Source: Candidatus Methanolliviera sp. GoM_asphalt (GTDB taxonomy: Archaea; Halobacteriota; Methanoliparia; Methanoliparales; Methanoliparaceae). Taken from it: 12,139 bases of DNA. Location: NCBI GenBank assembly GCA_902158745.1, contig CABGHH010000034.1, positions 1-12,139 of the forward strand. Reading direction: 5' to 3'. Shown in pieces: positions 1 through 7,647 of this stretch. The position numbers were made by a program, and so were the translations under genes. The notes beneath the pieces were generated by a model that was not told where the DNA came from, searched no databases, and worked only from the letters and a program-made list of their open reading frames with translations. Every line of letters starts with the position of its first letter. The first letter of the stretch is position 1.

Positions 1-995
1 ATGTATCGATGATTGCGCAGAGTGCCACCATCGTGACGTTGACCACATTGATGGCATCCAGTCAAGGTATCGGATTCAATAAATATGTCAGCAGTGGCAA
101 TGAGGCAGATCTACATATGGAGGATTTTTTAGAGTATTATGCAGATGATCCCGAGACAAAGGTGGTTGCGGCATATATCGAGGGAGTTAGAAAGGGGAGG
201 AGATTTATCGATGCATCAAGAGAGGTGACGAAGAACAAACCGTTCGTCGTGTTGAAAGGGGGAAAGACAGAGGCAGGAGCCGCCGCGGCATCATCGCATA
301 CGGGTGCGTTATCTGGCGCGGATATGATCTTTGATGCTATGTGTGTACAAACGGGTATCATGCGCGTTTCAGACCATCTGGAAATGATCGATCTGATAAA
401 GGCATTTTTACTGTTACCACGCCCAATGGGAAAAAAAGTCGGTATAGTAAGCGCTCAAGGTGGAATGGGTGTACTTATGGCGGATGCTTGCGTTAAATAT
501 GGTTTGGAGATACCAAAACTAACAGAGGGAAGCATAAATGAATTAAACACCTTTTTACCATATTTTTGGAGTCATAGAAACCCGATAGATGTCACAGCTG
601 GATTTATGGGAGACCTTTCAGCTTTAACGAAGTCACTTGAGGTATTATTAAGACAGGAAGACATCCACAGTGTGGTCTGCCTGCCTCAAGTTTGGTCTCC
701 ACTCTTTAGCACCATCAGCGCTCAGATATCCGATGAGATGCAAGATCTTTTTAAATCGATCTCCGTTGAGATGATGGAATGGATGGAAGAAACGATCATA
801 AACGATTTTATCAAGTTAAAAAATAAATATGGTAAACCTGTGATTGCCATAGGAACTTTTACTCAGAGTGGATCGAAAAGTAACAGGCTACTCGAGGAGA
901 ATGGAATCCCGGTTTACGAGACGCCAGATCAGGTCGCACGCGTAATGTCTAAGATGGTTGAATATGCAGAATATTTGAGGGGTAAAGATATCTAA
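1..995 (+). CDS. ADP-forming acyl-CoA synthetase, alpha-type subunit (5' truncated by window edge)
   Basis: This is the C-terminal part of an NDP-forming acyl-CoA synthetase of the acetyl-CoA synthetase (ADP-forming) family, which converts acyl-CoA, ADP and phosphate to acid, CoA and ATP in the cytoplasm. The reading frame is open to the left edge (frame from base 3), and the first ATG (base 9) falls inside a conserved block resembling the family's SQSG...ASSQGIGF...VSxGN region. The true start is therefore outside the window and the N-terminal CoA-binding domain is missing. About 97 codons after that ATG lies ASSHTGALSG, whose His fits the phosphorylated histidine of the family. A second succinyl-CoA ligase-like domain follows (GIVSAQGGMGVLMAD, then a PIDVTAGF segment). 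The protein ends without an ATP-grasp domain, so this is an alpha-type subunit with the beta subunit elsewhere. The acyl substrate cannot be told. The stop lies 8 bp from the convergent pelota gene. Confidence 0.85.
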   Translation, partial: VSMIAQSATIVTLTTLMASSQGIGFNKYVSSGNEADLHMEDFLEYYADDPETKVVAAYIEGVRKGRRFIDASREVTKNKPFVVLKGGKTEAGAAAASSHTGALSGADMIFDAMCVQTGIMRVSDHLEMIDLIKAFLLLPRPMGKKVGIVSAQGGMGVLMADACVKYGLEIPKLTEGSINELNTFLPYFWSHRNPIDVTAGFMGDLSALTKSLEVLLRQEDIHSVVCLPQVWSPLFSTISAQISDEMQDLFKSISVEMMEWMEETIINDFIKLKNKYGKPVIAIGTFTQSGSKSNRLLEENGIPVYETPDQVARVMSKMVEYAEYLRGKDI

Positions 996-1003
996 TTATT
1001 CCA

Positions 1004-2113
1004 CTAGATCTTAAATCTTAACACTGCTGAAATTCCCCCAAGACCTTCGAGTTTCTTTCCCGGTTCAAAATCGGAGCTAAAAACTATGATCCTTCCTCCT
1101 TTAGCCTCTACACTCTTTAAAAATCTATCTATATGGCAAATGGAATATTTGCCGACGGAAAATCTCTGATCTTCTGTATCTCCCAACTCTCTTTTTCCCC
1201 TTACATACTCATCCAAGATAAGAAGCGTCTCTATCGCGCCACATTCATCTGCTCTCTCTACTTCTTTCTCTCCATAAGCGGCCAAACCGTTCTTCGCTAT
1301 CTCTTCTAATAATATCTCTATATATCGAGCCTCTTTTGATATTCTGCTCTCTTTGACGATTCTTTCGATTACGCCACGCCTAAGCGCCTCTTGAAACCCA
1401 GATACTCCTATGGAGGAGACGTCTTCTAAGATAATTCTATCTGCAATCTTTTGATCTCTACCTTTAATATATCTATAGAGATCGTTCTTTGTGAATCCAG
1501 GACCTGCTATGACGATTCTCGTATCTTGCTCAAGTGTCTGGGATACTTGAGCAAATATCTCGGCAAAAAAGTCATTTCTCATACTCTCTCCGCTCGATTT
1601 CCCGGAAGAGGAAGAGATCTTGAAAGACTCATCGATTCCGTACTGCCTAACAACACCTACGGATGCTTCTCCCTCTTCTACCGTTAAAATGACTATCTTC
1701 GGCTGATTTGATGCGTTGACAGCCTCTTTTATCCTATCCAATTGATCCTTCTTCCATTCCTTTATAATACTCAGCTCGGTTCCGGGCTCGATGTTTAGCG
1801 TGTGATATGAGCCAAGATCGATTTTATCCCTCGATTTTTGAGCACCTTCCCTTATCTTCCCACTTATCCTTAATCTATTAGAAAATTTATGAAATTTGAT
1901 CTCTTCTACTTCGATGCCAAGCCACATCTTCTTTTTTTCTCGCTTCTCCGGTCTTATCTTATCGTCTGCTCCTTCTACATCTCTCCTCGTCTGAGAAAAG
2001 ACCAGATCATCTCTCTCGATTATATATTTCAGATGCCATATATCGTCGAGGTTCTGTGGGAGTAATTGTATCTCTCCCGTATTATCTTTTAATACCTTTT
2101 TTATTAGCTTCAT
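1004..2113 (-). CDS. pelA: Pelota/Dom34 ribosome rescue factor
   Basis: Archaeal pelota works with aEF1A and ABCE1 to split ribosomes stalled on mRNA. The 369 aa length is normal for the family. Residues 1-130 look like the N-terminal Sm-like domain (starting MKLIKKVLKDNTGEIQLLPQ, with a DDIWHLKYII segment). Residues 138-270 form the eRF1-like central domain (KIVILTVEEGEASVGVV, RIVIAGPGFTKNDL, DVSSIGVSGFQEALRRG). The remainder is the eRF1 domain 3-like part (GLAAYGEKEVERADECGAIETLLILDE). No GGQ motif is present, as expected for pelota rather than aRF1. The ATG overlaps the stop of the upstream NFACT gene as ATGA, with an AAGGA Shine-Dalgarno-like sequence a few bases upstream inside that gene, so translation is probably coupled. 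The gene ends 8 bp from the convergent acyl-CoA synthetase gene, and no strong terminator is visible in that gap. Confidence 0.95.
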   Translation of the reverse strand: MKLIKKVLKDNTGEIQLLPQNLDDIWHLKYIIERDDLVFSQTRRDVEGADDKIRPEKREKKKMWLGIEVEEIKFHKFSNRLRISGKIREGAQKSRDKIDLGSYHTLNIEPGTELSIIKEWKKDQLDRIKEAVNASNQPKIVILTVEEGEASVGVVRQYGIDESFKISSSSGKSSGESMRNDFFAEIFAQVSQTLEQDTRIVIAGPGFTKNDLYRYIKGRDQKIADRIILEDVSSIGVSGFQEALRRGVIERIVKESRISKEARYIEILLEEIAKNGLAAYGEKEVERADECGAIETLLILDEYVRGKRELGDTEDQRFSVGKYSICHIDRFLKSVEAKGGRIIVFSSDFEPGKKLEGLGGISAVLRFKI

Positions 2114-4110
2114 TTAATCCTTGAATTTCCCGGTGGTGCAAAATGTATGATCTTCTCTTGGGAGATCATATCCCTTTCTATCGTCTCATCTCTCTCTCTT
2201 ATCTCAATAAAATGTCTGTATATCTTCTTTGCTATATCGTTCTGATTGAACGGCCCCGGTTCCAAATCAACGAAATATTTGCATCTCCCTGCAATCGCGC
2301 TATTAGGTCCGCCGATTGTCCCATTTCCCACACTTATCCCAATACACACGTCCACAGGAACGTCTTTTAAATAATTTCTACTTCCCCTTATTATAAAACC
2401 ACCTTTTGATAGATATTCTCCAGATTCCGGCGTTTTTGAGACCTGTTCTGGGAAAACCCAGTAACAATCCCCCGCATAAGCGCCCATCTTCCAGTAATTT
2501 GAATAGCTCACCGCAAATTTGGCGGCTTCTTCCAATGTTCGCTCAGGGATTTCCTTCTTATTAGTTTTAATGACCGTCGCCGGAGCTCCAGATATATCGG
2601 CGTGGAAGAAGAGGTCGTTCTTCTCCATATACTTATTCACGACCTCCTCGTTGCTGTCAGCATCCCTTCCAGCAATCACCAAGAAACCATCGGAGGAGAA
2701 GAACCATCTGAACTTGTGGTACCACCTTCTTTTTACTTTAAAGGTGGTTTTTTTCTTCTTTTCTGCCTCCTTTTCATATCTCCTCATCTCCTCTGATATC
2801 TTTTCTCGTGATCTAAGTGCACCATTAATCTTCTTTTTAAACTTTTTACTCTTTTCATAGTATATCTCTGCATTCTCGAATACGTTCTTCTCCAGAGATA
2901 GTTCTATCTCTCTTCCATTTAAATCAAATATTATCTTCTTTTCTCGTTCATTTATGCTTTTTATCTTCTCTACGGTCTTTATACCTTTCTCTTTCCCTTT
3001 CTTCAATATATTTTTGATCTCTCTAAAAGAATACTTCTCTCTTGCATCGTTCAACGTTTTAAGTATCTCTTCTATCGATGGATACTCTGCATAGATCAGA
3101 TCTCCGAGTTCCTTGTTTGTCTCCATCTTTCTTCTGTATTCCTCTATCGCGGCACCCTGTCGCTCTAAAATTCGTTCAAACTTGGATTTTTCCCTATCTT
3201 TCTTCCCTTTCTTGTCTTTCTCCTCTACTCCTTCTCTCCCTGTCTCTCCTTCGAAATATTTATCCACTGTACCATTGAACGTTTTTAGGTATTCTTTCTC
3301 CTCTTCTTTGAATATCTCGAGATCGACCGGAAAGAAACCTATCTCTTTCCTTGAAGAATCTCCGGAAGAATAAACGATATTTGATTTCAAATTTCTCTCG
3401 CCCAAAAGAACGTCAGATAGTATTTTTTTTACTTCAAAACAGATCTTTCCTGTCTCTTCATCCGATAACTCCTCTATCTTTGATTTTTTATTTAATTTTG
3501 CTCGTGCGCATATCTCTTCGGCGTAAATCCTACCAAAACCCAGTTTTACTGCGATCGTCTCGGAGAGATTTTTATCTGAATTTAGTAATATATCTTTAAC
3601 ATCGTTTTTTAGCAGACTAAAATCTGATGGGTCAAAATCCACTTCTGGAAAAGTATATACCTCTCCAGTAGAGATCTTTTTGTTTCCCTGGATCACGTTC
3701 TCTTTTGAACCGATGACCAAACGATCCTCATTTAGGAGGAGAACGTTTCCGCCCGAGAAGAACTCTGTCAGCAGGTTATATTTCTCTCCTCCACGTCCTA
3801 CCTCAATATTCAAAATTCTGTCGAACTTATACTGAGAGATTGATAGAATTGCACCGCCCGTCAGATATTTTCTAAGAAGCATTGCCATGCCCGTCGGATA
3901 TTTAGGAGCGGTTGGAGGTTTTTCCGTGATGTATATCTTTCCGTTAGGGTCTATTATGATGTCTCTTTTTTCGGTGACTGCGGAGTAGAACCTTATCCTG
4001 AGTTTTTCTCCGATCTGGTAGATCTTCTTTATCTTGCCTCCAACGATCTTTTGCATCTCTGCGGCGATCGCAGCAATATCAAGACCGGACATCTGTTTCT
4101 TTGGTTGCAT
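2110..4110 (-). CDS. rqcH: NFACT-family ribosome quality control protein (RqcH/Rqc2/NEMF homologue)
   Basis: Family members bind 50S subunits carrying peptidyl-tRNA after ribosome splitting. In bacteria and archaea they recruit tRNA-Ala to add C-terminal alanine tails. Counting from the start chosen here, residues 1-200 are the NFACT-N domain, residues about 270-450 are Lys/Glu-rich and probably coiled coil, and residues about 455-570 are the NFACT-R (DUF814) domain (KRRWYHKFRWFFSSDGFLV, AGRDADSNE, DLFFHADISGAP). The start is a choice. The frame is open to a TTG at 4206, but that has no ribosome binding site and would add 32 residues not expected in the family. The ATG at 4110 follows GGAG four bases upstream, begins MQPKKQMSGLDI like archaeal homologues, and puts the Asp-Arg pair of the QYKFDRIL segment at residues 97-98, the position known to be essential in Bacillus subtilis RqcH. 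The predicted length is 666 aa. Its stop overlaps the pelota start. Confidence 0.92.
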   Translation of the reverse strand: MQPKKQMSGLDIAAIAAEMQKIVGGKIKKIYQIGEKLRIRFYSAVTEKRDIIIDPNGKIYITEKPPTAPKYPTGMAMLLRKYLTGGAILSISQYKFDRILNIEVGRGGEKYNLLTEFFSGGNVLLLNEDRLVIGSKENVIQGNKKISTGEVYTFPEVDFDPSDFSLLKNDVKDILLNSDKNLSETIAVKLGFGRIYAEEICARAKLNKKSKIEELSDEETGKICFEVKKILSDVLLGERNLKSNIVYSSGDSSRKEIGFFPVDLEIFKEEEKEYLKTFNGTVDKYFEGETGREGVEEKDKKGKKDREKSKFERILERQGAAIEEYRRKMETNKELGDLIYAEYPSIEEILKTLNDAREKYSFREIKNILKKGKEKGIKTVEKIKSINEREKKIIFDLNGREIELSLEKNVFENAEIYYEKSKKFKKKINGALRSREKISEEMRRYEKEAEKKKKTTFKVKRRWYHKFRWFFSSDGFLVIAGRDADSNEEVVNKYMEKNDLFFHADISGAPATVIKTNKKEIPERTLEEAAKFAVSYSNYWKMGAYAGDCYWVFPEQVSKTPESGEYLSKGGFIIRGSRNYLKDVPVDVCIGISVGNGTIGGPNSAIAGRCKYFVDLEPGPFNQNDIAKKIYRHFIEIRERDETIERDMISQEKIIHFAPPGNSRIK

Positions 4111-4205
4111 AGTTCTCCATAGTCTTCTAATTATCTGATATCTTCCTTCAAATAACTTTTTATCTATATCTTGTCGAGGAGGATTTTTTACATCGTCCAC
4201 GATCA

Positions 4206-4243
4206 ATTTTTATATAATCACCAATTGTTAAGAGATATAAATA
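4206..4243 (-). promoter_or_regulatory. Probable TATA elements for the NFACT-pelota unit
   Basis: Reading the minus strand upstream of the NFACT gene, there are two AT-rich TATA-like stretches. One is TATTTATATC (4243-4234) and the other is ATTATATAAAAATT (4219-4206). Transcription from the nearer one would begin near 4187-4190 and give a leader of roughly 75-80 nt before the ATG at 4110. That leader would cover the open extension between the TTG at 4206 and the ATG. This is inferred from sequence only, and the two elements cannot be ranked with confidence. Confidence 0.4.
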
Positions 4244-4349
4244 ACACGACAACATTTTATCTTTCTGGACGAAATTCTTGAATGATGAAGATAAGTGGGT
4301 TTTATAGTCAAAGACTTAATATACGGTAGTGTCTGTGAATTGCTGAAAA

Positions 4350-4609
4350 GCTTTTATTGAAGAGGTAAAAGAGCTGCAACCATAGATTGGTATTGACCAT
4401 GTCAATAAGCTGTGGAGAAAGGGTGGTTCAATCCATATAGAATTAGAAAAAGTTGAGATCTCTGTATGAACACAGAAGAGAAGATTTTGACGAATCTTCA
4501 AAATAGATCGATTAACGATGCTGATAAGGAGAGATCGATTCAAACCGATCGATATCAAATTAGGTTGGGGTAAGTGGGGTAATTCGATATCGTAAAATTG
4601 ATAACAGAA
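4350..4609 (+). pseudogene. Possible decayed coding sequence of unknown family
   Basis: The stretch between the two minus-strand operons has no intact gene. On the plus strand, one frame from 4350 reads like protein interrupted by stops. It gives AFIEEVKELQP, a TAG stop, then IGIDHVNKLWRKGGSIHIEL and EKVEISV, a TGA stop, a short piece with another TGA, and then a longer run ending near 4606. The composition (alternating charged and hydrophobic residues, Trp-Arg-Lys-Gly-Gly) looks more like real protein than the 80-codon open frame on the opposite strand. I do not recognise the family. It could be the remnant of a transposase or of a lost gene, or chance. No flanking inverted repeats or target duplications were evident. 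Confidence 0.25.
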
Positions 4610-4628
4610 AATTTAAAAAACAGGTGGT
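4600..4628 (-). terminator. Possible T-rich terminator after the lysA operon
   Basis: Immediately after the PHP gene stop, the minus strand reads AACCACCTG followed by six T residues (4620-4615) and then AAATTTT. Archaeal RNA polymerase often terminates at such T-rich tracts without a hairpin. No strong stem precedes it. The position, 9-30 bases past the last stop of a four-gene operon, fits a terminator, but this is inference. Confidence 0.35.
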
Positions 4629-5273
4629 TCATCGCCCAAAATTCTTCTTTGCATAGTTTAAAACATCGTTTGCATCACCAATATCCAACCCACAACCGAG
4701 TAATACCTTTCTTGCCATCTCGTCGTCTATCAGATCTTCCGGCGAATGCGTGTCTGTATCTATTACCAGATCTGCCCCATATTTCATCGCCAGAGATGCC
4801 ACGTGCCCATTTGTTAAGGAATGTCCCCTTCTTGAAGATATCTCCAGAGCCACCCCATTATCTCTTGCCAAGCAAACTTCCTCGGCCTCTATGAGTCCAG
4901 GATGCGCCAAAATATCGACATCTTCGTTCATCACAGAGACTCTGTTGGTCCCTTTTAAGACCGGTTCCACGATCGTCTCCCCGTGAACAAGTATGATCTC
5001 TGCCCCCTCTGCTTTAGCCATTCTAACGAGTTTATCTATCTTTCTTGGTGGAACGTGGGTTATCTCGACTCCCACGAGAACCTCGATCTCCCAGTCATCT
5101 TCCATCTCCCTCTTTTCAGAAAGAAGCGACCCTATAATGAACTTGTAATTTGAAAAGTCTGCGTGATCCGTTAATGCAATACCCTCGTTTCCTATCTCCG
5201 CACTTCTTCTAACCAACTCACTTGGGATCAACTCCCCGTCGCTGAAGATCGTATGAGAATGAAGATCAAAGAT
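4629..5273 (-). CDS. PHP-domain metal-dependent hydrolase with probable ATC start codon
   Basis: This belongs to the PHP superfamily (histidinol phosphatase/DNA polymerase PHP-domain type), whose members are metal-dependent phosphoesterases; the substrate is unknown. The metal-ligand motifs are present with residue 1 at 5273: DLHSHTIFSDGE (His5, His7), LTDHADF (His37), GVEI (Glu70), LVHGE (His97), LAHPG (His124) and DTDTHSPED (Asp172, His176). The first ATG/GTG/TTG in frame is a TTG at 5231, which would delete DLHSHT, so it cannot be the functional start. Between the in-frame srp19 stop (TAA, 5276-5274) and DLHSHT only ATC and TTT occur. The ATC sits five bases after a perfect GGAGGTGA and lines up with the initiator Met of relatives that begin M-x-D-L-H-x-H-T. 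I therefore call ATC as the start, giving 214 aa. The alternatives are readthrough of TAA to make an SRP19-PHP fusion, or a sequencing error at ATG. It is the last gene of the operon. Confidence 0.85.
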   Translation of the reverse strand: MFDLHSHTIFSDGELIPSELVRRSAEIGNEGIALTDHADFSNYKFIIGSLLSEKREMEDDWEIEVLVGVEITHVPPRKIDKLVRMAKAEGAEIILVHGETIVEPVLKGTNRVSVMNEDVDILAHPGLIEAEEVCLARDNGVALEISSRRGHSLTNGHVASLAMKYGADLVIDTDTHSPEDLIDDEMARKVLLGCGLDIGDANDVLNYAKKNFGR

Positions 5274-5576
5274 TTAACTCACCTCCTTCCTCATCCTTTT
5301 TATCTCCCTCGCGATCTCTTTTATGATATATGTCTTTGGATTTGGAGATATACCACCAACGAGTATCCTCCCACTCGTCTCCCACCAGGATCTCGGATAC
5401 GCCTTCTCTTCCTCTACTATGATAGGCTGTAAATTCAAGTTCTTGGCGGATCTCTCCACTTCTTTGAGTATGGGATGTTTTACAGCCAATTTTCTCGATA
5501 TTTTCCTCCCTTCTTTCCTTGTTCTGGAGGAATCAAAATATGCAGGCCATATTACTATCTTTTTATCTTCTCTCAT
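5274..5576 (-). CDS. srp19: Signal recognition particle 19 kDa protein (SRP19)
   Basis: SRP19 binds the apical loops of helices 6 and 8 of archaeal 7S RNA and prepares it for SRP54, which targets membrane and secreted proteins. The 100 aa length is normal for archaeal SRP19. Hallmarks are VIWPAYFDSSRTRKEGRKI near the N terminus and a basic stretch ending PRSWWETSGRILV, followed by a Lys/Arg-rich C-terminal helix. The ATG overlaps the dapF stop as ATGA, with no strong Shine-Dalgarno of its own, so translation is probably coupled to dapF. Its final codons carry the ribosome binding site of the PHP gene. Functionally it is unrelated to the lysine genes it sits with. Such mixed operons occur in archaea. 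Confidence 0.95.
   Translation of the reverse strand: MREDKKIVIWPAYFDSSRTRKEGRKISRKLAVKHPILKEVERSAKNLNLQPIIVEEEKAYPRSWWETSGRILVGGISPNPKTYIIKEIAREIKRMRKEVS
5279..5286 (-). promoter_or_regulatory. Perfect Shine-Dalgarno GGAGGTGA that decides the PHP start
   Basis: The minus strand reads GGAGGTGA within the last codons of srp19, followed by GTTAA (which includes the srp19 stop) and then ATC. This is a full match to the archaeal anti-Shine-Dalgarno at standard five-base spacing from the ATC at 5273. The next conventional in-frame start, TTG at 5231, is more than 45 bases away. The placement argues that ribosomes initiate at or very near the ATC. Confidence 0.75.
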
Positions 5577-6379
5577 CTTTGATCAACTATAAATCCATCA
5601 AATACCCTAAAAGCTCCCCCTTCCATACAGGCTTCCTCTCCATCAAAAGAGATTCTCAATCTTCCCCCCTTCGTCATAATCTCTACTTCATCTCCTGCTT
5701 TACCAAGCCTTCTCGCAACGGCGGCGACCGCTACGGCCCCGGTCCCGCAACACAATGTTTCATCCTCCACACCACGTTCATAGGTTCTCATCCTGATTCT
5801 ATTCTTCCCCAAGATCTCCGCAAAATTCACGTTACACCCCTTTGGAAAGATATCCGCGTACCTTATCCTTGGGGCAACCTCCTTTATATTAAGATTTAGG
5901 TCTTCTACAAATATCACGGCGTGGGGTACGCCCGTATCGACCGATGAAAGCCTATATCCTTCGATCTTTTCATTTAGGATCTCGAATCTTGGAAGACCCA
6001 TCTTTACGCCGATGATGAGATCATCCTCTTCATAGCGGAAATATGTTTCTTTGATTCCGGCAAGGGTTTCTACGTAAATGGGACTTGTATCGAGATATCT
6101 TGCCTCTATCACATATTTTACAAGGCACCGTATCCCATTTCCGCACATCTCCGCCTCTGATCCGTCGGAATTGAATATTCTCATCTTTATCTTTTCGCCA
6201 AAATCCGCGACCTTCGATTTTGAGAGGAAGAGCACGCCATCTCCGCCGATACCAAAATGTCTGTCACACACTTTCCTCGAAAATTCCTTCTTTTCCTCCT
6301 CAGGTATCACTTCTCTATCGTATTCGTCTATGAGGATGAAATCGTTTCCATTTCCGTGAAGCTTACTGAAAGATATCAT
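5573..6379 (-). CDS. dapF: Diaminopimelate epimerase
   Basis: DapF interconverts LL- and meso-diaminopimelate, the step before LysA in lysine synthesis, by a cofactor-free two-cysteine acid/base mechanism in the cytoplasm. The 268 aa length is normal. The N terminus has FSKLHGNGNDFILID (residues 4-18). One catalytic cysteine is Cys79 in AEMCGNGIRC. The other lies in ETLCCGTGA, where Cys211 matches the usual ETxACGTG position; Cys210 replaces the usual alanine. The GVPHAVIF and GCNVNFAEI segments are also family features. The ATG lies 8 bp after the lysA stop, and a GGTG overlapping that stop may act as its ribosome binding site. The stop overlaps the srp19 start. Archaea lack murein, so the product here serves lysine only. 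Confidence 0.96.
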   Translation of the reverse strand: MISFSKLHGNGNDFILIDEYDREVIPEEEKKEFSRKVCDRHFGIGGDGVLFLSKSKVADFGEKIKMRIFNSDGSEAEMCGNGIRCLVKYVIEARYLDTSPIYVETLAGIKETYFRYEEDDLIIGVKMGLPRFEILNEKIEGYRLSSVDTGVPHAVIFVEDLNLNIKEVAPRIRYADIFPKGCNVNFAEILGKNRIRMRTYERGVEDETLCCGTGAVAVAAVARRLGKAGDEVEIMTKGGRLRISFDGEEACMEGGAFRVFDGFIVDQR

Positions 6380-6387
6380 TAAAACAC

Positions 6388-7647
6388 CTACATAAGTCGC
6401 GCCGGCAGATTCATCTTCACGATGAGATCCGAATATTCCTCACCATATCTGATCACTTCATCACTTCCGTCGTTCACGAGTATCTCGGCGGGTCTTGGCC
6501 TTCCGTTATACTGCGATGACATCGAGAATCCGTACGCCCCTGTATCAAAGATTGCCAATAGATCTCCTCTCTTTACCTTTGGAAGTTTCCTGTCTCTCCC
6601 GAGAATGTCTCCCGTCTCACATATTGGACCGACAACAGTATAGGTCTCTTCTGCCTCCTCATTCATCTTATTCGCGATCGCAATCTCGTGATATGCTTCG
6701 TACATCGCGGGTCTTATGAATATGTTGAATCCCGCGTCAACGGCGACAAAATTTTTATATGCCTTCTTCACGGCGTTCACTCTTGTTAAAAGAATCGTGG
6801 AATCCGCAACGAGATATCTTCCCGGTTCCAAGACTAATATTGGTTTTATCCCGATCTCTTCACACCTTCTCTCAAAGATCGGTAAGATTAGAGATGCTAA
6901 ATCGCTCGGTCTTCTCTCTTTTTCTCCTGAATATGATATACCCAATCCTCCACCCACATCGACGAATTTTATATCTATCCCAATTTCAGTTAATTTTGCG
7001 ACCAGATCCATCATTCTTTCTATTGTTTCTCTGTATGGAGATATATCAAGAATTTGGGAGCCTATATGGCAGTGTATTCCAATAGGCCTGATATTATCGA
7101 GTCTTATTGCCTTCTCATAGATACTCGTCGCCTCTTCTGCTGGGATTCCAAATTTTGATTCTCTCAACCCAGTTGCGATCTTTGGGTGAGTTTTTACGGA
7201 AATATTCGGATTGACCCTGAAACTGACCTCGATCTCCTTATCTGCCATCTCAGCGAGCGTGATAAGCTCATCTTCAGAATCGATCGATATCTTCACGTCT
7301 GCCTCGAGTGCCATCTTCAATTCTCTCGGACTCTTCGAGTTGCCGTTGAATAAGATCTTCTCTTTCTGTATCCCAGCCAATAAAGCGGCGTAGAGTTCCC
7401 CATCTGAGAAGACATCGGCACCAAACCCTTCCTCTGCCATTATTCTCAATATAGAAATGTTCCAATTTGCTTTTGCCGCGTATAAGAGTTCCGCAGAAGG
7501 AAAAGCCCTTTTAAACTTCCTCGCCCGTTCTCTAATCCTTTTTTCATCCGTCACATATAGAGGTGTGCCATACTTCTCTGCCAATTTGACCGTGTCCACA
7601 CCGCCGATCAAGAGGTGTCCGTCCTCGATCTTGAAGTGTTCTTTCAT
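6388..7647 (-). CDS. lysA: Diaminopimelate decarboxylase
   Basis: LysA is the PLP enzyme that decarboxylates meso-diaminopimelate to L-lysine. At 419 aa the length is normal for this fold-type III family. Features in order are YAAKAN with the PLP Schiff-base Lys59, IHCHIGSQI (His194), DVGGGLGISY (231-240), the phosphate-binding EPGRYLVAD (274-282), GPICETGDILGRD with catalytic Cys343, and GAYGFSMSSQYNGRPRPAE (370-388). The ATG at 7647 is preceded by GAGGT nine bases upstream. This is the first gene of the minus-strand lysA-dapF-srp19-PHP operon, and its promoter must lie in the AT-rich region just upstream. The earlier enzymes of the diaminopimelate route are not in the window. Confidence 0.97.
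   Translation of the reverse strand: MKEHFKIEDGHLLIGGVDTVKLAEKYGTPLYVTDEKRIRERARKFKRAFPSAELLYAAKANWNISILRIMAEEGFGADVFSDGELYAALLAGIQKEKILFNGNSKSPRELKMALEADVKISIDSEDELITLAEMADKEIEVSFRVNPNISVKTHPKIATGLRESKFGIPAEEATSIYEKAIRLDNIRPIGIHCHIGSQILDISPYRETIERMMDLVAKLTEIGIDIKFVDVGGGLGISYSGEKERRPSDLASLILPIFERRCEEIGIKPILVLEPGRYLVADSTILLTRVNAVKKAYKNFVAVDAGFNIFIRPAMYEAYHEIAIANKMNEEAEETYTVVGPICETGDILGRDRKLPKVKRGDLLAIFDTGAYGFSMSSQYNGRPRPAEILVNDGSDEVIRYGEEYSDLIVKMNLPARLM

Noticed and set aside
2519..3373. Several plus-strand open frames opposite the NFACT gene
   Set aside because: They are rich in Ser, Leu and Phe, as expected for the complement of a Lys/Glu-rich coding region, and are shadows.
2110..4206. NFACT gene starting at TTG 4206 (698 aa)
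   Set aside because: There is no ribosome binding site, the extra 32 residues are atypical, and ATG 4110 has GGAG upstream and gives family-standard numbering of the Asp-Arg motif.
4316..4558. 80-codon minus-strand open frame in the intergenic region
   Set aside because: It has no ribosome binding site, no recognisable motif and low-complexity composition; the opposite strand reads more like decayed protein.
4629..5231. PHP gene starting at TTG 5231 (200 aa)
   Set aside because: It removes the DLHSHT metal-binding motif encoded just upstream in the same frame and has no well-placed ribosome binding site.
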